Shown here in pieces: positions 49,179-52,648 of a DNA stretch of 52,648 bases. The stretch is from Chloroflexota bacterium (GTDB lineage: Bacteria; Chloroflexota; Chloroflexia; JAMDCE01). Position numbers and translations under genes: made by a program. How positions within the stretch are numbered: position 1 is the first letter of the stretch; every line of letters starts with the position of its first letter. Where the stretch lies: NCBI GenBank assembly GCA_023489135.1, contig JAMDCE010000527.1, forward strand, positions 1 through 52,648, written 5' to 3'. The notes under the pieces are model-generated. The model searched no databases, was not told the DNA's origin, and saw nothing but the letters and a program-made list of their open reading frames with translations.

Positions 49179-51728
49179 GTGGGCTTGCTCGACAAGGAAT
49201 CCGTCCCTCACCCGCGCACCCTCAACGTGCCGGGCTGGTTTGACAACGCCGACTGGAACCCCGCCGCTTACCCCGCCACCGCCTTCGAGTACGACGCGCT
49301 AAGGCGCAAAACCAGGGAGACGCACCCCGACGGGAACTACGTCACCTGGAGCTATGTAGACTGGGCCGTAACCGCAAAAGACGAGAATTTCCACAAGAAG
49401 GTCTTTACCAACGATGCATTCGGTCGGCTGGTCAAGGTGCAGGAATACAAGGGCAACAGCGACCCATCTTACGCTCTGGCGGGCACGACCAGCTACGCCT
49501 ACGACGTCGGCGATCACCTCACGAACGTGTACGATAACACCTGCCACGTCAACGGCACGCTGATCCTTCCGCCGGTGGGCAACCACGTAACCATCAGCTA
49601 CGACAAGCTGGGTCGCAAGATGTCCATCAACGACCCGGACATGGGCTTCTGGAGCTACCAGTACTGGCCTTCCGGCGCCCTCAAGACCCAGACCGACGCC
49701 AGAGGCAAAACCCTGAGCTTCGAATACGACGAGCTGAACCGGCTGCGCTACAAGAAGATCGGGACGACGACCTTGGTCGAATTCCTCTACGACGAGGCCT
49801 TCGCTGGCCCCGGCTACAAAGGTCGGCGCACGACCATGAAATTCGGCCCTTCTCTGACTAGCCTGGTAAAGTTCTACTACGACCAGCGAGGCCGGATCTT
49901 CAAATCGGAGCATACGCTGGACGGCTCGACCTACACCGTGTTATCGACCTACGATGACTCGGACCGCATCCTCACGGTAACGCATCCCAACAACGAGGTG
50001 GTCACCTACCGGTACGGGGACCACGGATTGCCGGTGTACCTGGACAGCAGCGTTAAAGGGGTGCTGGTGAGCAACGCAACTTACAATGCCTTGAGCAAGC
50101 TGCGTGACCTCGTAATGGGCAACGGGCTGACCGTCCAGCACCGCTACTGGGCGCTCGACTATACTCCCGAGGGCAACGCCAAGTACGGGAGGCTGTGCTA
50201 CATCGATTGTGGCAGTCGCCAGCACCTGACCTACAATTACGACCCCAAAGGGAACATCACCCGCCTCGACGACATCCGCAATGGTAACGAGGCGATCAAC
50301 TTCACCTACGACCATCTGGATCGCCTCACGCACGCCTGGTCGGGACTGTTCGACGAAACATACTCGTACGATGCCATCGGCAACTTCGGGAGCAAGGGAG
50401 GGGTAAGCTACCAATACCCCAGCGGCTATCCGGCCTCGCACCCGCACGCTCCCAATTGGGTGGGAGGCAACCAGTGCCTGTACGACAACAGCGGGAACCT
50501 GACAAGTGCGGAGGGCAGGACCTACGAATACGACGACGAGAATCGCCTGAGCCGCGTACTCGAAGGTGGCTCGCCGATACGCACCCTGACCTATGATGGC
50601 GATGGTGCGCTTCGTTCGTCCACCAACCAGTCCAACCAGAAGACACACTATGTCACGCCGGACTACCAGGTGGACCTTGCCACGGGCGAGGTATCGGTGT
50701 ATTATCGCTTCGGCGGCAGGGCGGTAGCGTGGCGCAATAACTCGGGGTTGAGGTACGTCTTGGCGGACCACCTGTCGTCGAGTCAGGCGGAAGTAGGGGG
50801 GAACCAGGCGGAGATGGGCCAGAGAAGGTTCTATCCCTTTGGGTCAGACCGAGCCGTGAGCGGGGTAAACGACCTAGCTGACGAGGAGCGCTTTACCGGC
50901 CAGCGGCGCATCGATGGGGGCAATGGCAACTCCCGCTGCGAGCTGTACTACTACGGCGCGCGCTGGTACCTGCCGGGCGTAGGCATCTTCAGCCAGCCGG
51001 ATACGGTGGTGCCGGATTACAGGAATCCGCAGGCGTTGAATAGGTACTCGTACGGATATAACAACCCTGTCAAGTACGTAGATCCAACTGGCCACGCTGC
51101 GGAGGATCTGCAGCATCTGGTTCCAGGCTGGTTCAATCAAGGGTGGCACGACGAGTTCGTGAAGAACCATTTTGGCCGCGAGCCTGGGGCGGTCGACTAC
51201 GTGTACCGCTTTGTAACGATGGGTATGGCTAAGAACAGTGGCTATTCCGCTGAGTCTATTATGCGATCAGTGGTGATTGCCATCGGCGCAGGATTGACGC
51301 CAAGCGGGCCGGACCTCTGGTCTCAACCGCCCGATCAAACGGGCCTCACGGCGGGCCTCCACGAAGACGACCGCCGGTTCTACAGGGACAACTTTGGAGA
51401 GCTGAGGTGGGGCAGAGTCAGGATTGTCTACAGCGACAAAGGGCTTAGGGGCAGGCTGGTTCGGTGGCTGAATGGCGGCAACGACAACGCAATGACCTTC
51501 AGCGCCAACCTGATCGTTATCAACAGACCGCTGGACTTCGACGTCGCCGGGGATCAGTGGCTGCTGATACACGAGTTGCAGCACGTGATGCAGGCGCAAG
51601 AGATGGGCGCTGGGTATTTGCTAAGGTACCTCGCGGGTCTGCCCTACGGTCACCGCCACAATCCAATGGAGTTCGAGGCCAACGAGTTCGCGAATGCCTC
51701 CGGGACAGGGGTGATTCGGTGGGACTAG
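49179..51728 (+). CDS. RHS repeat protein, C-terminal part, with HExxH metallopeptidase-like tip
   Basis: 849 codons in the same frame as the preceding gene, starting GTG directly after its TAG; no good ribosome site precedes it. RHS/YD repeats (AFEYDALRRKTRETHPDG, TYSYDAIGNFGSKGG) lead to the RHS core RYSYGYNNPVKYVDPTG (about 620-637). The variable tip (640-849) contains LLIHELQHVMQAQ, an HExxH motif at 798-802, with downstream NPMEFEANEFA offering a third ligand (Glu831 or 833); the flanking AMTFSANLIVINRP resembles DUF4157-type peptidases. It is a plausible toxin warhead encapsulated by the RHS shell. Either a TcC-like partner or the second half of a broken gene. Confidence 0.85.
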   Translation: MGLLDKESVPHPRTLNVPGWFDNADWNPAAYPATAFEYDALRRKTRETHPDGNYVTWSYVDWAVTAKDENFHKKVFTNDAFGRLVKVQEYKGNSDPSYALAGTTSYAYDVGDHLTNVYDNTCHVNGTLILPPVGNHVTISYDKLGRKMSINDPDMGFWSYQYWPSGALKTQTDARGKTLSFEYDELNRLRYKKIGTTTLVEFLYDEAFAGPGYKGRRTTMKFGPSLTSLVKFYYDQRGRIFKSEHTLDGSTYTVLSTYDDSDRILTVTHPNNEVVTYRYGDHGLPVYLDSSVKGVLVSNATYNALSKLRDLVMGNGLTVQHRYWALDYTPEGNAKYGRLCYIDCGSRQHLTYNYDPKGNITRLDDIRNGNEAINFTYDHLDRLTHAWSGLFDETYSYDAIGNFGSKGGVSYQYPSGYPASHPHAPNWVGGNQCLYDNSGNLTSAEGRTYEYDDENRLSRVLEGGSPIRTLTYDGDGALRSSTNQSNQKTHYVTPDYQVDLATGEVSVYYRFGGRAVAWRNNSGLRYVLADHLSSSQAEVGGNQAEMGQRRFYPFGSDRAVSGVNDLADEERFTGQRRIDGGNGNSRCELYYYGARWYLPGVGIFSQPDTVVPDYRNPQALNRYSYGYNNPVKYVDPTGHAAEDLQHLVPGWFNQGWHDEFVKNHFGREPGAVDYVYRFVTMGMAKNSGYSAESIMRSVVIAIGAGLTPSGPDLWSQPPDQTGLTAGLHEDDRRFYRDNFGELRWGRVRIVYSDKGLRGRLVRWLNGGNDNAMTFSANLIVINRPLDFDVAGDQWLLIHELQHVMQAQEMGAGYLLRYLAGLPYGHRHNPMEFEANEFANASGTGVIRWD

Positions 51729-51763
51729 CCTTGGCAGCGCGAGCCCCCCGGAGGTGTGCGCGT

Positions 51764-52540
51764 GTGAAACTGTCGATAGCCCTCTGGATTCTCCTTCTCC
51801 TCGGCCTGGTGGCCTCATGCGACCCGCTGGTGGGCATCACCCTGGTTAACGAGACGTCCCAACCCCTGGCATTCTACGCGCAATCCGACGTGCAGGCGGC
51901 GCTCTTGGGCGACCATATCGTGGGCGCCGGGTCCTCGATCAAGACAAGCCTGTACCCCGCTGACTTCGTCTGGTTACGAGTGGCTGCGACCCGGGAGGAT
52001 GGTGAGTGGGTGTTTGATCACACGTACACTCAGGATGAATTTGAGAAGGCTGGGAGCAGGGTCGTCGCGTCGTCTCTGGATTTCCTCCCCCCGCCTGCCG
52101 GAGTGAGGGTGATCCCCAGCCGGAACGCGCCGGACCCCGTCGTGCCGCCAGTCACATTCGCCAATAGCACCCAAGAGAGGCTGGAGCTCTACACAAAGTC
52201 CGACGTGGAAGCCGCACTAGCGGGTACGTTATCCGTGGGTGCTAGATCTACCCTTGATTGGGGCAAGATCGCGCCAAACTTCGCTTGGCTGCGCGTGGCG
52301 GCGACGAGGGAGGACGGTCAGTGGGTGTTCGAGCAGATGTATACCTGGGACGAACTGGAGAGAGCAAAGAGGAGGATCGTCGTCACCTCATTGGAGCCCA
52401 TAGCCCCGCCGACCAATGTGAGGGTGGTGCCCCGGGAAGGCGCACCCCCACCGGCCTTGCCGACAGCGGGGACCGAGGTAGCGCCTGGCAGCGTTCTTAC
52501 GCCAGGGCCGGGGCAGGCGACGCAGACTGCACAACGATGA
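51764..52540 (+). CDS. Lipoprotein with two tandem homologous domains (candidate immunity protein)
   Basis: 258 residues. Signal peptide KLSIALWILLLLGLVASC with lipobox VASC (Cys19). Two repeats of about 100 residues follow: ITLVNETSQPLAFYAQSDVQ...WLRVAATREDGEWVFDHTYT... and VTFANSTQERLELYTKSDVE...WLRVAATREDGQWVFEQMYT..., then a Pro/Thr tail. GTG at 51764 follows GGAGG by nine bases; the open frame extends upstream into the RHS gene without a better start. Position 35 bases after an RHS toxin-like gene and export to the membrane surface fit an immunity protein, but no sequence family supports that. Ligand unknown. Confidence 0.72.
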   Translation: MKLSIALWILLLLGLVASCDPLVGITLVNETSQPLAFYAQSDVQAALLGDHIVGAGSSIKTSLYPADFVWLRVAATREDGEWVFDHTYTQDEFEKAGSRVVASSLDFLPPPAGVRVIPSRNAPDPVVPPVTFANSTQERLELYTKSDVEAALAGTLSVGARSTLDWGKIAPNFAWLRVAATREDGQWVFEQMYTWDELERAKRRIVVTSLEPIAPPTNVRVVPREGAPPPALPTAGTEVAPGSVLTPGPGQATQTAQR

Positions 52541-52648
52541 CAACGATGTAGGGAGACTGTCAATGGGGCCGGATGGGCGCCGGCTATCCAAGATTGGTTG
52601 GGTGAGACGCGCCGTCTTCTTGGATTGTGAGACGAGGGATGTCTAAGC

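Noticed and set aside
47826..49211. 461-codon minus-strand open frame opposite the RHS gene
   Set aside because: High GC opens the opposite frame; it has no domain, and the plus strand carries clear YD repeats across the same bases.

Overview
The window (about 58% GC by eye, many TTG and GTG starts backed by AGGAGG-type ribosome binding sites, canonical TTGACA/TATAAT promoters) looks like chromosome from an anaerobic, probably uncultured bacterium. A Chloroflexota (Dehalococcoidia-like) origin is my best guess. It rests on gene content: archaeal-type fructose-bisphosphate aldolase/phosphatase, ferredoxin-dependent indolepyruvate oxidoreductase with phenylacetate-CoA ligases, the AmmeMemoRadiSam pair and ResB/CcsA cytochrome c maturation. 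No marker in the window proves the taxonomy.

Layout. 1-4.2 kb (minus): rpsF-ssb-rpsR, a PrsA-type foldase, an HD protein, family 4 uracil-DNA glycosylase and the start of RNase J. 4.2-6.4 kb (plus): three BON-domain paralogues with low-complexity N-termini, the first behind a perfect sigma-54-type promoter. 6.4-10 kb: small membrane proteins, a phosphoribosyltransferase-like protein with a degraded PRPP loop, then DUF47-Pit phosphate uptake. 10-14.7 kb (minus): prepilin peptidase, glycosyltransferase, galactokinase, rsmG, and an NamA-type flavin reductase. 14.8-17.8 kb (plus): a leuS T-box leader with a complete tRNA-Ala gene inside it, then leuS. 17.8-22.4 kb (minus): siroheme dehydrogenase, hemA, resB and ccsA, with a 20-bp inverted repeat in the resB leader. 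22.6-33 kb (minus): fructose-bisphosphatase, amidohydrolase, a MoaD-like protein, and an iorA-iorB-paaK-leuC-paaK-leuD array. 33-42.8 kb: SDR, corrinoid-reactivation-like protein, DUF3048 protein, AmmeMemoRadiSam genes, Lon and Hsp20. 43.6-52.6 kb (plus): a secretion/toxin-like island with two small unknown proteins, a surface-fibre-like protein, a 53-residue TatA, a giant RHS protein split by one in-frame TAG and ending in an HExxH metallopeptidase-like tip, and a duplicated-domain lipoprotein.

How the genes may work together: iorAB and the two CoA ligases make or salvage aryl-acetyl-CoA, with a LeuCD-type hydro-lyase of unknown substrate embedded among them. HemA, the siroheme enzyme and ResB/CcsA supply and install tetrapyrroles. 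The RHS island reads as an exported polymorphic toxin with a candidate immunity lipoprotein and its own Tat component. The most unusual signal is the tRNA-Ala gene between the specifier stem and the antiterminator of the leuS T-box. Several dispersed palindromic repeats occupy the gene-poor gaps.
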